Positions 35,783 through 43,212 of a DNA stretch of 64,000 bases are shown here, in pieces. The stretch comes from an uncultured Prevotellaceae bacterium (GTDB lineage Bacteria > Bacteroidota > Bacteroidia > Bacteroidales > Bacteroidaceae): positions 1 through 64,000 of the forward strand of contig ONMA01000021.1 in assembly GCA_900318815.1 (NCBI GenBank), written 5' to 3'. How positions within the stretch are numbered: position 1 is the first letter of the stretch; each line of letters begins with the position of its first letter. The position numbers and the translations under genes are program-made. A model generated the notes under the pieces. It was not told where the DNA came from. It worked only from the letters and a program-made list of their open reading frames with translations, and made no database searches.

Positions 35783-36189
35783 AAATTTGCATACACTACA
35801 TACACCAAGGCGTAATAAGCTGATAATGAAGAAGAAAAGTGGTGTATGCAACAGTGTAGGCAGTGTATGCAACCAGAGTGGTTGTTCCGTGCTGTACAGT
35901 TGTTTCTCTGTGGCAAACAGGCAAAGCAAACATGCGGAAGACACAACGTCCCATGCGTTGGGACGCAACGTCCCACCCGTTGGGACTGGTTGTCCCAACG
36001 GGTGGGACAATAATCGCTTCGGTCGCGAGCTACACCATCTGCAGCAAGCGCACCAAGACAGGTATACGCTTATCTATTGGTAGTGTAGGTAAAATTTTAA
36101 TTACACCTTGCATACACCACTACATACACCACTTATTTCTCTGATTTATAAGTTGTTATCACAAAAATGTATGTAGTGTATGCAAATTT
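35783..36189. repeat. 407-bp element with 22-bp perfect inverted ends
   Basis: AAATTTGCATACACTACAT starts the left arm and its exact complement ends the right arm (36168-36189). The interior carries more copies of the TGTATGCAA/TACACCACTACATACACC motif and the 17-bp palindrome at 35970-36008. No transposase is encoded; it looks like a non-autonomous mobile element or a cluster of binding sites. Confidence 0.65.
35970..36008. repeat. Perfect 17-bp inverted repeat
   Basis: GTCCCACCCGTTGGGAC, a 5-base loop, GTCCCAACGGGTGGGAC. A third half-copy GTCCCATGCGTTGGGAC precedes it (35949-35965). Confidence 0.8.
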
Positions 36190-36358
36190 CAAACAATTTT
36201 CTTTTTACAAGCGACAGTGGCGAAATCGGAGCGATTTAAGAGCGATTTAAGAGCGATATTACTCTATGTTTCCGACCCAATTGGCCGTGTATTGAGGTCA
36301 ATACTCCGTGCTTCTGGCCCGCGAGGCTTAGGTTTCGCTTCTTTTTTCGTCTTATTGT

Positions 36359-36390
36359 TGGTAGTCTGAGAAAAAGTTTGTATTTTTGCA
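36359..36390 (+). promoter_or_regulatory. Promoter of the PIN toxin-antitoxin module
   Basis: TTG, about 20 bases, TATTTTTG. The upstream 30 bases duplicate those of the promoter at 34656. Confidence 0.6.
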
Positions 36391-36416
36391 CCACACAATC
36401 AAAAAGCACCAAGATT

Positions 36417-36677
36417 ATGAATGTTGCATCACTAAACCATCTGTGGAGTTATCTGCAAGGGCTTTCGCTGACGGCCAGCAATCAGCGTTGGCTGGGCGAA
36501 CGGCTCATAGAAGCTTCTACAGAACACGACATAGCTTCTGAAGAAGAAAAGAAGTTGAAGAAACTAAACGCCCTGTTCGGCGCATGGAACGGCAAGGACG
36601 GGGAGCGCATAGAGAATGCCATCCGCGAAGCCCGTAAAGCCGACTACGAGCGCGAACTGGTGTCTATGAACGACTAA
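36417..36677 (+). CDS. Antitoxin partner of the PIN-domain toxin
   Basis: 86 residues from MNVASLNHLWSYLQGLSLTA; the frame is open further upstream but that part lies in the promoter. Segments SNQRWLGERLIEASTEHDIA and a charged C-terminal helix (IREARKADYERELVSM) are common in small proteins preceding VapC genes in Bacteroidetes. Four bases separate it from the toxin ATG. No classic DNA-binding motif is visible. Confidence 0.75.
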   Translation: MNVASLNHLWSYLQGLSLTASNQRWLGERLIEASTEHDIASEEEKKLKKLNALFGAWNGKDGERIENAIREARKADYERELVSMND

Positions 36678-36681
36678 GGTG

Positions 36682-37098
36682 ATGAAAAAAAAGTATCTGC
36701 TCGACACAAACACCTGCGTGTTCTGTATGCGTGGAATGTTTGAGATGAACCGCAAGATTGCCCTTGCCGGCATTGACAATTGCTACCTGTCGGAAATCAC
36801 CGTAGCCGAGCTATACTACGGTGCCGAGAACAGCGACAACCCGAAGAAAACGATGCACGAGACCGAGGAATTCATCAGTCTGTTCAGCGTTCTGCCGTTT
36901 GGGATGTCGCTCCACACCTTCGGACGCGAAATGGCCTACCTGAAGTCCATCGGACGTAAGATAGAAAACTTCGACATGGCCATCGGCTCCATTGCCTTGC
37001 AGCACAAAATGGTGATGGTGACCGATAACGTCGACCACTTCGGTCGTATCCGAGGTATCGAGATTGAGAATTGGAAAACAGAAGAACCGAGAGTATAA
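36682..37098 (+). CDS. vapC: PIN-domain RNase toxin (VapC type)
   Basis: 138 residues. PIN acidic residues: Asp in YLLDTNTCVFC, Glu in EITVAELYYGAENS, Asp in IENFDMAIGSIALQ and Asp in MVTDNVDHFGRIRG. VapC toxins cut tRNA or rRNA when released from the antitoxin. The ATG is preceded by an in-frame GTG; the ATG is preferred. Second gene of a two-gene operon. Confidence 0.9.
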   Translation: MKKKYLLDTNTCVFCMRGMFEMNRKIALAGIDNCYLSEITVAELYYGAENSDNPKKTMHETEEFISLFSVLPFGMSLHTFGREMAYLKSIGRKIENFDMAIGSIALQHKMVMVTDNVDHFGRIRGIEIENWKTEEPRV

Positions 37099-37295
37099 TT
37101 CACTCGTCTTTGTCTCTAACAAATTGAGTGAAACAGCGTTCATAATCATAATGCTTAGAAATGATGCTACAAAGGTACATCTTTTCCACCACACTATCAA
37201 ACAATCAACCGTTTTTTTAACACATTATTATAATTATAGAGGCCGCTGCAGAATCGCCAGCGGCGGCCTCACGAATCTCTTTCCCGTCTGTAGCA
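37099..37295. other. Intergenic region between convergent PIN and HEPN genes
   Basis: Holds an imperfect hairpin GAGGCCGCTG / CAGCGGCGGCCTC (about 37238-37271). Nothing else is recognised. Confidence 0.5.
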
Positions 37296-37698
37296 CTATT
37301 CTCCGTTGATATACTTCTCAATATTCTCTATAAGCAGGCGCGTCGGCTCGATACAGGCGGTGATCTTGGTCTCGGAGACCTTAAAGAAGCAAGTTATAGT
37401 CGGACTTCTCGCGTAGGGTCTCCATCTGCGAGTAGAACGCGCCCTCGTCGTCGGTAAAGATACCTGTGCGGACATAGTACTGGTGGAATCGGATAGCGGC
37501 TCCCTTGTGTGAACCCACCTCACGGCCGTCGCTGATAAGCATAGCACTGACAGCATGGAACAAAGCATAGTACAGGCGGTTGGCCAAGGTGTTCCAGTAA
37601 CCTTTCTCAGTCAATCCCTCGTGCTCGGCGAAGGTGCTTTTGGCTTTTTCCAGTTCGAGACCTACCATGATGTTACGTTCTTCTTGATTAAGACTCAT
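37296..37698 (-). pseudogene. HEPN toxin gene interrupted by a +1 shift
   Basis: The first frame gives 105 residues (MSLNQEERNIMVGLELEKAK; ANRLYYALFHAV with the HEPN R-x6-H motif; ETLREKSDYNLLL) and stops at 37381. The missing C-terminal helix (KVSETKITACIEPTRLLIEN to YINGE) continues at once in the +1 frame, so one extra base near 37392 would explain it. The stop context reads CTT-TAA-G, and a slip of one base on CTT restores the frame exactly, as in prfB-type frameshifting. It may therefore be a disabled toxin or a controlled one. It overlaps the MNT antitoxin gene by 11 bases. Confidence 0.75.
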
Positions 37699-38011
37699 AG
37701 ATTAATTGTTTATCGCGTTCGACATTGTAAAAGAACATGGGATGCGGGCTGTTGTACCACTCGTCCTTAGAGTAAGTATGTACACTGAACGACTGCCAAA
37801 GATCGTAGCCCCGCACAATGATGGGATAGGCATAGCGGCGGAAATTCTCGTCGTTATCGCCCTGATTGTTCAACAATAGCAGCAGGTCCCAGTCAGAGCC
37901 TTCGTGCGCGTCACCGCGGGCTCGTGAGCCGTAAAGATAGAGAGTGCTGCCCTTGGGCAATACTTGCTTGGCTACTTGCTTGATGTTGTCTATGACTTGG
38001 TTTCTTTCCAT
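37688..38011 (-). CDS. MNT-type nucleotidyltransferase antitoxin
   Basis: 107 residues. TLYLYGSRARGDAHEGSDWD holds the GS-x10-DxD nucleotidyltransferase motif. A third acidic residue may lie in IVRGYDLWQSFSVHT. In MNT/HEPN systems this protein adds AMP to the HEPN toxin and silences it. It precedes the HEPN gene with an 11-base overlap. Confidence 0.9.
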   Translation of the reverse strand: MERNQVIDNIKQVAKQVLPKGSTLYLYGSRARGDAHEGSDWDLLLLLNNQGDNDENFRRYAYPIIVRGYDLWQSFSVHTYSKDEWYNSPHPMFFYNVERDKQLIYES

Positions 38012-38072
38012 ATTTCCACATTAATTAATAATTACGACCTTGGCAGGCGAGCCTATAGTATATTCCAGTTAT

Positions 38073-40109
38073 TCAACTACAGACGGGCAAGGTCATGACA
38101 AAACGGGAACCGCCGATATAGGCCGTGTCGAGCATGATGTCGCCACCGATGCGACGGGCCAGCGAACGGGCAACGGTGAGACCTATACCCGTACCGTCGT
38201 AATACTCATCCAGCTGCACGAACTCGTCGAAGATGCGCTCGGCCTCCTTGTGCGGAATGCCTATGCCGGTGTCCTCGACCGAGAAGAACAGCCGTCCGGA
38301 AACCACTGTCATGCGCAGGACCACCTTCTGCTGATGGTCGGTAGGCTTTTCACGCTGACGTGCCTCAGCCGGGGCCGTGAACTTACGGGCATTGTCAAGT
38401 ACCAGCGACAAGGCACGGATGACGGCCGTCCGATTGGTCTGCAGCATGGCCTGTTCGGCTTCTGGCGACACAACCATGTCGAACGTCAGGTGGGTGGCCT
38501 CGGTGATGCCCGAGGCATTGACGGCCTCTGCAGCCACCTCGACAGCCGCAACGTTGTCGCTGCACTCGATGACGTTATGATTCTTCGCCTCCGAGAGTTC
38601 CAGCATCTTGTTGACAAGGCTGGTAATGCGGTCGGTGTTTTCGACAATCTTCTGGTTGATGTCCTGCAGCGTCGCTTCGTCATACGTCGAGCCGGGCATC
38701 GTCAGCAACTGGGTAAAGCCCGACAGGATGTTGAGCGGAGTACGTATCTCATGGGAAATCTGCTGGATGAAGTCACTCTTCATGCGCGAAGACTCCTCTA
38801 CACGAATATTGGCCCGCTCCAAGTCGTAATAGGCCGTCTCCAGTTTCACGGCCGCACGATGGCGGAAGAAGATGAAAAGACCTAAACCCAGAACGATGAG
38901 TGACAGCGTGGTACACACCATCAGGAGGCGCTGGTCCGAAAGCCTGTTGCGCTGCTCCATCAGTTCGGCTTCCTTCTGCTGTATCTCAAAGATGGTGGCC
39001 AGTTCGGCAGCTTCGTTGCGATTCTCCCTGTTGATGGCAGAGTCGAGAGCATGGCAGAGACGTATTCCCATGGCAATGGCAGTATCGGTGCGATGCGCCT
39101 CTGCATTGGCCAGGAACTTCGGCAGCAGAAAAGCATGAATGTTCTCTATGGACATTCCGACATCGTAACTGACCATTTGTGCCTCCAGCACCTGGAAATT
39201 GTCGGCAGCCTCGCTCCACCTGTGGGCGGTCATCAAGTAGTTGTTAGCCTCCATTTTGCCTTCGGCAGTCTGGACATACTGGGTAGCCAGGGCTTTCTTA
39301 TAGGCTTTCTCAGCCTCAGCCTTGTTCCCCAGGCCCTCCAAGGCACAGGCACGGTAAAGATAGAGTCTGGCCCACTGCTTGTCGATATAATCCTCTTTCA
39401 CGTCGGGATAATGGCTGCGTAGCTGCAACATGCTCTCCAGACGGTCGGCCCATTCGCTGGCCTCTTGATAGTGAGCCGTCTGGATATACGCATCGACAAT
39501 GGTAACGAGACCGACAATGCTACCAGTATAGCTTTCCTGGTCATGGTAAGCTTCCATCACCTGCTGATAGTGTAGCCAAGTACGGGCAAAGTTGTTGGCG
39601 GCTTCCTGCAGATGGCCTAACTTCAGCTGGCAACTGCCTACGAAGGTCAGCAAGTTTGAGAAGTGGTTGTTCATGGTGTAGCCATTCTCCCTCATCAGGT
39701 CGATAGCCGTCAGAGCCACACGTATGGCCTCGCCATAGTCTAACTTCAGATAGAGCAAGCCCGCCAGATGGCTGGCCGACTGCCCATAGAATTTCATGTC
39801 CTCCCCGCTTGTAACTTTCTGGGCGACGGCATTCTTCCACTCTATCTCCGCCATTCTCATCTTGCGCTGCCGCGAGTAGGCATAGCCACGCCAGTAACAG
39901 GCCTTCATTGCGGAGATTGTTCCGTCCTGCTGATGCTGGTCGGCCAAACTCAGAATCAACTCATAGTTGCGTGACTGATAGGCAGCATTCATCAGACTGT
40001 CCACTTCCTCCTTCTGGTGAGCAATCTGTTGTTCCTCGCAAGACATCAACAGCATCGCCGTCAAAGTCAGCAGCAGGATTATCGTTTTTATCAATACTTT
40101 TTTCATCAT
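38073..40109 (-). CDS. TPR lipoprotein sensor histidine kinase
   Basis: 678 residues from the ATG at 40109. A lipoprotein signal ends in LLMSC (Cys24). Six to seven TPR-like repeats (about 35-360), a coiled coil, one membrane helix (about 395-416, LLMVCTTLSLIVLGLGLFIF), HisKA with the phospho-His in FIQQISHEIRTPLNILSGFT (His453), and HATPase_c (ALSLVLDNARKFT, VEDTGIGIP, GTGIGLTVARSLARRIGG). TPR-sensor kinases of this kind are common in Bacteroidetes; the ligand is unknown. It is divergent from a membrane AraC-type regulator with only 83 bases between start codons. Confidence 0.9.
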   Translation of the reverse strand: MMKKVLIKTIILLLTLTAMLLMSCEEQQIAHQKEEVDSLMNAAYQSRNYELILSLADQHQQDGTISAMKACYWRGYAYSRQRKMRMAEIEWKNAVAQKVTSGEDMKFYGQSASHLAGLLYLKLDYGEAIRVALTAIDLMRENGYTMNNHFSNLLTFVGSCQLKLGHLQEAANNFARTWLHYQQVMEAYHDQESYTGSIVGLVTIVDAYIQTAHYQEASEWADRLESMLQLRSHYPDVKEDYIDKQWARLYLYRACALEGLGNKAEAEKAYKKALATQYVQTAEGKMEANNYLMTAHRWSEAADNFQVLEAQMVSYDVGMSIENIHAFLLPKFLANAEAHRTDTAIAMGIRLCHALDSAINRENRNEAAELATIFEIQQKEAELMEQRNRLSDQRLLMVCTTLSLIVLGLGLFIFFRHRAAVKLETAYYDLERANIRVEESSRMKSDFIQQISHEIRTPLNILSGFTQLLTMPGSTYDEATLQDINQKIVENTDRITSLVNKMLELSEAKNHNVIECSDNVAAVEVAAEAVNASGITEATHLTFDMVVSPEAEQAMLQTNRTAVIRALSLVLDNARKFTAPAEARQREKPTDHQQKVVLRMTVVSGRLFFSVEDTGIGIPHKEAERIFDEFVQLDEYYDGTGIGLTVARSLARRIGGDIMLDTAYIGGSRFVMTLPVCS

Positions 40110-40125
40110 AACTGTCAATTGTGCG

Positions 40126-40133
40126 CAAAGTTA
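40126..40133 (-). promoter_or_regulatory. -7 box of the TPR histidine kinase
   Basis: TAACTTTG on the minus strand, 16 bases from the ATG; faces away from the box at 40177. Confidence 0.65.
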
Positions 40134-40176
40134 CGAAAAAAAACGAAAAAAATGCTTCTTTTCGAAAAAAATAACG

Positions 40177-40184
40177 TAACTTTG
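40177..40184 (+). promoter_or_regulatory. -7 box of the membrane AraC-type regulator
   Basis: TAACTTTG, eight bases before the ATG at 40193, so the leader is at most a few bases. Confidence 0.65.
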
Positions 40185-40192
40185 CCATCAAT

Positions 40193-41281
40193 ATGATACT
40201 TACAGACATTTACTATTGGTGTGGCGTGACGGCAACGGCCTACGTGGTGACGTGCTGGATATTCTCCGTTGTAAGAGGAATCCACAATTGTGGTACGCCG
40301 AAAGAGCGACGGGACTACATCTGGCCCGACAGGAAACAACAAGTGCTTATCTACTCGTGTGCCACCATGCTGTTGCCATACATCCTGAACCCCCAGAGCG
40401 AGGCGGCGTGGATCCTGATGAAGTCTTACTTCCCCTGTACCTATTATACTTATTGTGGTGTACTGCTTTTCTGCTTCTTCGGCTCGGTGACCCAGTGGAA
40501 CAAGTTGAAAATCCCCACCTATATCGCAGTGGGCATCACCGCCCTGACCATGGCCCCGCTCATTGTCCATGCATGGGTGCCCTCTGGTGTGTTCAGTCCC
40601 GGGTTCCTCAGCCTGTGGAATATCGTAGTGGCCGTGGTCAGCATCCTGATGATGGTCTATGCCGGCATAGCCATGTGGCAGGTGTGGCTTTGGATGCAAC
40701 ATGCACGCGACGTGAACTATTCCAATCCAGAAGACTTCCCCACCGAATACGCCCACCGCGTATGGCTGGCACCTGTTGTACTCACCCCCTTCCTGTGGCC
40801 TGGTTTCATCACCGACTCGCCCAAGGTGATGGCTGCGATGTGCATTCCCTTGGCCATATTCAACATCGTGCTGCTGCTCAACGTGATGCCCGTCTGGCGG
40901 CGGGCCGCCATACTCTCTGCCTCCGACGAGGACGACCTGGTGATAGAGATTGAAGCCCCGGCTGAACTCGCAGAAGAGCGCACCAACCGGATAGCGGCTG
41001 AGATAGAGCTGTTTGTCAACACCGAAGCGGCTTATCTGGATCCGCACCTGAAACTGGAGCAGGTGGTGGAGCGTTGCAGCTTCAGCCGCAGCTACGTGTC
41101 AAGGGTATTCACCGAGCGTTTCGGCGGATTCTCCGACTATGTCAACGGACTGCGCATTGACTATTTCAACCGTTACCGCACGCAGCATCCTAATTCCACC
41201 GAAGAGGCTGCCGCAGAGGCCAGCGGCTTTACCTCCTTCAAGGCATACGCCAAGGCCAAGGAGCGCATACAACAGCGTTAG
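40193..41281 (+). CDS. Integral-membrane AraC-type regulator
   Basis: 362 residues. About six hydrophobic helices (residues 5-235) come first, for example AYVVTCWIFSVV, VLIYSCATMLLPYIL, YCGVLLFCFFGSV, IVVAVVSILMMVYAG and AAMCIPLAIFNIVLLLNVM. Then a cytoplasmic AraC HTH (about 265-362): LDPHLKLEQVVERCSFSRSY, RVFTERFGGFSDYVNGLRID, ASGFTSFKAYAKAKERI. A DNA-binding domain on a multi-pass membrane body implies sensing at the membrane. It is divergent from the TPR kinase, so the two may share a pathway; that is inference. Confidence 0.8.
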   Translation: MILTDIYYWCGVTATAYVVTCWIFSVVRGIHNCGTPKERRDYIWPDRKQQVLIYSCATMLLPYILNPQSEAAWILMKSYFPCTYYTYCGVLLFCFFGSVTQWNKLKIPTYIAVGITALTMAPLIVHAWVPSGVFSPGFLSLWNIVVAVVSILMMVYAGIAMWQVWLWMQHARDVNYSNPEDFPTEYAHRVWLAPVVLTPFLWPGFITDSPKVMAAMCIPLAIFNIVLLLNVMPVWRRAAILSASDEDDLVIEIEAPAELAEERTNRIAAEIELFVNTEAAYLDPHLKLEQVVERCSFSRSYVSRVFTERFGGFSDYVNGLRIDYFNRYRTQHPNSTEEAAAEASGFTSFKAYAKAKERIQQR

Positions 41282-41291
41282 AGAACATGTC

Positions 41292-41355
41292 CGTTTGGCC
41301 GCAGGTGAGACACCTGCGTTCCACGTTTGGCCGCAGGTGAGACACCTGCGTACCA
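41292..41355 (+). repeat. Two 32-bp tandem repeats with CGCAGGTG/CACCTGCG hairpins
   Basis: CGTTTGGCCGCAGGTGAGAC (start of the unit) occurs at 41292 and 41324, and each unit holds the palindrome CGCAGGTG-AGA-CACCTGCG. They follow the membrane regulator gene and may terminate it. Confidence 0.75.
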
Positions 41356-41425
41356 CGTTTTCCTGCGAGCAAACCGCAAAATGGAAAGAAAAAGCGGGAG
41401 TCTGGCATACAAATATGACTAATTG

Positions 41426-41457
41426 TTTGGCTATTTACAGGAAATCAACTACTTTTG
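41426..41457 (+). promoter_or_regulatory. Promoter of the FGGY kinase
   Basis: TTTG at 41426-41429, 20 bases, TACTTTTG at 41450-41457. Confidence 0.85.
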
Positions 41458-41495
41458 CAAAACAAAACCCCAAAACTAATAAAAATCAAAAAACA

Positions 41496-43088
41496 ATGAC
41501 CGCAAAACAAACTATTGAGGCTGGAAAAGCCATTCTGGGAATTGAGTTCGGTTCTACGAGAATCAAGGCCGTCCTTATCGATCAGGACAATAAACCCATT
41601 GCACAGGGCTCGCACGAGTGGGAGAACCAGCTCGTCGACGGACTCTGGACCTACAGCACCGAGGCCATCTGGTATGGCTTGCAGGACTGCTATGCCGAGC
41701 TGCGCAAAGACGTGCAGAAGCAGTACGACTGCGAGATTGAGAGCCTGGCCGCCATCGGCTTCTCGGCCATGATGCACGGCTACATGGCCTTCAACGAGCA
41801 GCAGCAAATCCTCGTGCCCTTCCGCACCTGGCGCAACACCAACACGGGCAAGGCTGCCGCCGAACTGTCGAAGCTCTTCAACTACAACATCCCCTTGCGC
41901 TGGAGTATCAGCCACCTCTACGAGGCTATCCTCGACAACGAGGAACACGTGAAGGATATTAAGTTCCTGACCACGCTGGCAGGCTACGTTCACTGGCAGG
42001 TCACTGGGCAGTTCGTCCTGGGCGTTGGCGACGCATCGGGCATGATTCCCGTCGACCCGCAGACCAAGACCTACGACGCTTCAATGGTACAGAAGTTCGA
42101 CGACCTCATTGCTTCGCGCGGCTTCTCCTGGAAGTTGCTCGACATCCTGCCCAAGTCGCTGAATGCAGGCGAGAACGCCGGTTTCCTCACTCCCGAAGGT
42201 GCCAAGAAGCTCGACGTGTCGGGCCACCTGAAGGCAGGCATCCCCGTCTGTCCTCCCGAAGGCGACGCCGGCACCGGCATGGTAGCCACCAACGCCGTGA
42301 AGCAGCGCACGGGCAACGTCTCGGCCGGTACTTCATCGTTCTCGATGATAGTACTCGAAAAGGAACTCTCGAAGCCCTACGAGATGATTGACATGGTGAC
42401 CACGCCCGACGGCTCGCTCGTGGCCATGGTACACTGCAACAACTGCACCAGCGACATCAATGCCTGGGTGGGCCTCTTCAAGGAGTACCAGCAGCTGCTC
42501 GGCATCAAGGTCGACATGAACGAGCTTTACGGCAAGCTGTTCAACAAAGCACTCGAGGGCGACGCCGACTGCGGCGGTCTCATGGCTTATAACTACGTCA
42601 GCGGCGAGCCTGTCACAGGTCTCTCCGACGGTCGTCCCCTCTTTGTCCGTTCGGCCAACGACAAGTTTAACCTGGCCAACTTCATGCGTGCCCACCTCTA
42701 CGGTGCCATCGGCGTGCTGAAGATTGGCAACGACATCCTACTGAAGGAAGAACAGGTGAAGGTGGACCGCATCACGGGTCACGGTGGCTACTTCAAGACA
42801 CCCGGCGTGGGTCAGCGCATGCTCGCTGCCGCTCTCAACTCGCCCATCTCGGTCATGGAGACCGCAGGCGAAGGCGGTGCATGGGGAATCGCCCTGCTGG
42901 CCGGCTACGTGGTGAACAACCCCGACAAACTCTCGCTGGCCGACTACCTGGAGACCGTCGTCTTCTCCGGCAACACGGGTGTATCCATCGCTCCCACCGA
43001 CGAGGACGTTGCAGGCTTCAACCGTTACATCGAGAACTACAAGAAGTGCCTGCCCGTTGAGCAGTGCGCCGTCAACAGCAAGAAGTAA
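41496..43088 (+). CDS. FGGY-family carbohydrate kinase, probable L-ribulokinase
   Basis: 530 residues from MTAKQTIEAGKAILGIEFGS; a longer open frame upstream covers the promoter and is not used. Motifs: ATP phosphate-1 GIEFGSTRIKAVLI, substrate loop SAMMHGYMAF, FRTWRNTNTG, GDASGMIPVD (FGGY region) and C-terminal VDRITGHGGYFKTPGVGQRM. Close in layout to the Bacteroides kinase used in arabinose catabolism. With AraA at 32941 it would phosphorylate L-ribulose; xylulokinase activity is the alternative. Confidence 0.88.
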   Translation: MTAKQTIEAGKAILGIEFGSTRIKAVLIDQDNKPIAQGSHEWENQLVDGLWTYSTEAIWYGLQDCYAELRKDVQKQYDCEIESLAAIGFSAMMHGYMAFNEQQQILVPFRTWRNTNTGKAAAELSKLFNYNIPLRWSISHLYEAILDNEEHVKDIKFLTTLAGYVHWQVTGQFVLGVGDASGMIPVDPQTKTYDASMVQKFDDLIASRGFSWKLLDILPKSLNAGENAGFLTPEGAKKLDVSGHLKAGIPVCPPEGDAGTGMVATNAVKQRTGNVSAGTSSFSMIVLEKELSKPYEMIDMVTTPDGSLVAMVHCNNCTSDINAWVGLFKEYQQLLGIKVDMNELYGKLFNKALEGDADCGGLMAYNYVSGEPVTGLSDGRPLFVRSANDKFNLANFMRAHLYGAIGVLKIGNDILLKEEQVKVDRITGHGGYFKTPGVGQRMLAAALNSPISVMETAGEGGAWGIALLAGYVVNNPDKLSLADYLETVVFSGNTGVSIAPTDEDVAGFNRYIENYKKCLPVEQCAVNSKK

Positions 43089-43092
43089 TCCC

Positions 43093-43205
43093 TACGCTTC
43101 GCGTCTGAAGAAAAACAAGACAAAACCACATAAAACAAGAAAAAACAACTGTTTTATGTGGTTTTGTCTTGTTTTTCTGTGTTTTTATATCAGACGCGAA
43201 GCGTA
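43093..43205. terminator. Very long bidirectional hairpin between kinase and ATPase genes
   Basis: Inner arms of 27 bp (43111-43137 with 43150-43176, starting AAAAACAAGACAAAACCACA) and outer 16-bp arms TACGCTTCGCGTCTGA / TCAGACGCGAAGCGTA (43093-43108, 43190-43205). It separates two convergent genes. Confidence 0.85.
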
Positions 43206-43212
43206 TGGATGG

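Larger units (their letters stand above)
35643..36416. other. 774-base non-coding region between two toxin-antitoxin modules
   Basis: No convincing gene. Contents: hairpin GAGTATTGA/TCAATACTC (about 35644-35663); a 38-base direct repeat containing CTCCATGTTTCC and TTGGCCGAGTACTGAGGTCA (about 35662-35700) recurring at about 36262-36300; a 407-bp element with 22-bp inverted ends (35783-36189); three GAGCGATTTAA units (about 36229-36258); and the copied promoter block at about 36351-36381. Confidence 0.7.

Noticed and set aside
35787..36144. Overlapping frames of 93-98 codons between the toxin modules
   Set aside because: They cross the 17-bp palindrome and inverted-end motifs, are Cys/Ser/Thr-rich without a family, and have no ribosome site.
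41139..41495. Upstream extension of the FGGY kinase
   Set aside because: It would include the tandem repeats and promoter; the normal N-terminus begins at 41496.
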